Origin: Planctomycetota bacterium
GTDB taxonomy: Bacteria > Planctomycetota > Phycisphaerae > Sedimentisphaerales > Anaerohalosphaeraceae
Direction of reading: 5' to 3'
DNA: 7,143 nucleotides
Assembly (NCBI GenBank): GCA_012519365.1
Contig: JAAYQH010000232.1
Coordinates: forward strand, 1 to 7,143
Positions 6,006-7,143 of the stretch are shown piece by piece. Each line of letters opens with the position of its first letter. The stretch's first letter is position 1. The notes under the pieces are model-generated. The model saw only the letters and a program-made list of their open reading frames with translations. It did no database searches and had not been told where the DNA came from. The position numbers and the translations under genes were made by a program.

Positions 6006-6075
6006 TATGCGGTTGTTTGTAGCGATGAATCAGGGAGATTGTGCGCGGCCGCGGAGGCGGTATTGCGGACACTGA

Positions 6076-7143
<1,068 letters not shown>

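Noticed and set aside
5881..6075. A 64-codon plus-strand frame in the flavoprotein-eno gap as a small gene
   Set aside because: It has no clear ribosome site, an unremarkable composition and overlaps the predicted eno promoter.

Overview
The window is an ordinary-looking piece of a bacterial chromosome, GC-rich by eye (roughly mid-50s percent) and tightly packed. It carries eight protein genes: three on the plus strand at the left (rnfE-rnfA-rnfB), four on the minus strand in the middle (read right to left: an HI0933/BaiN-type flavoprotein, cmk, plsC, an M48 metallopeptidase), and eno on the plus strand at the right. The first and last genes run off the window. I see no tRNA, rRNA, CRISPR array, insertion sequence, phage gene or toxin-antitoxin pair.

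The best guess for the host is a member of the Planctomycetota/PVC group, perhaps Phycisphaerae-like, and probably able to live anaerobically. Three things suggest this: the cytidylate kinase has EGRDQGTV where most bacteria have EGRD(I/M)GTV, the enolase has a planctomycete-like stretch around [10 protein letters not shown], and the M48 protein is a short unsorted form. This assignment rests on remembered family resemblance and is tentative. The Rnf complex points to an energy metabolism that couples ferredoxin and NAD to an ion gradient.

Layout. Bases 1-2140 hold the 3' end of an rnf operon in the order E-A-B, so rnfC, rnfD and rnfG are expected to the left. RnfE and RnfA are the paired six-helix membrane subunits, and RnfB is the membrane-anchored iron-sulfur subunit. 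rnfB converges on the minus-strand group across only 49 bases. That group consists of the M48 peptidase (2190-2951), plsC (3032-3718), cmk (3708-4403, overlapping plsC by 11 bases) and the flavoprotein (4534-5787). The cmk-plsC pair joins nucleotide and phospholipid synthesis, which is a common housekeeping linkage. The flavoprotein and eno diverge across about 310 bases that carry promoters for both directions.

No new multi-gene system is evident. The most interesting points are small. The third ferredoxin unit of RnfB appears to have lost exactly the four ligands of one cluster and kept the four of the other. Tiny reading frames end on the start codons of cmk and the M48 gene. The -10 element in the flavoprotein/eno gap is a perfect palindrome that can be read in both directions.
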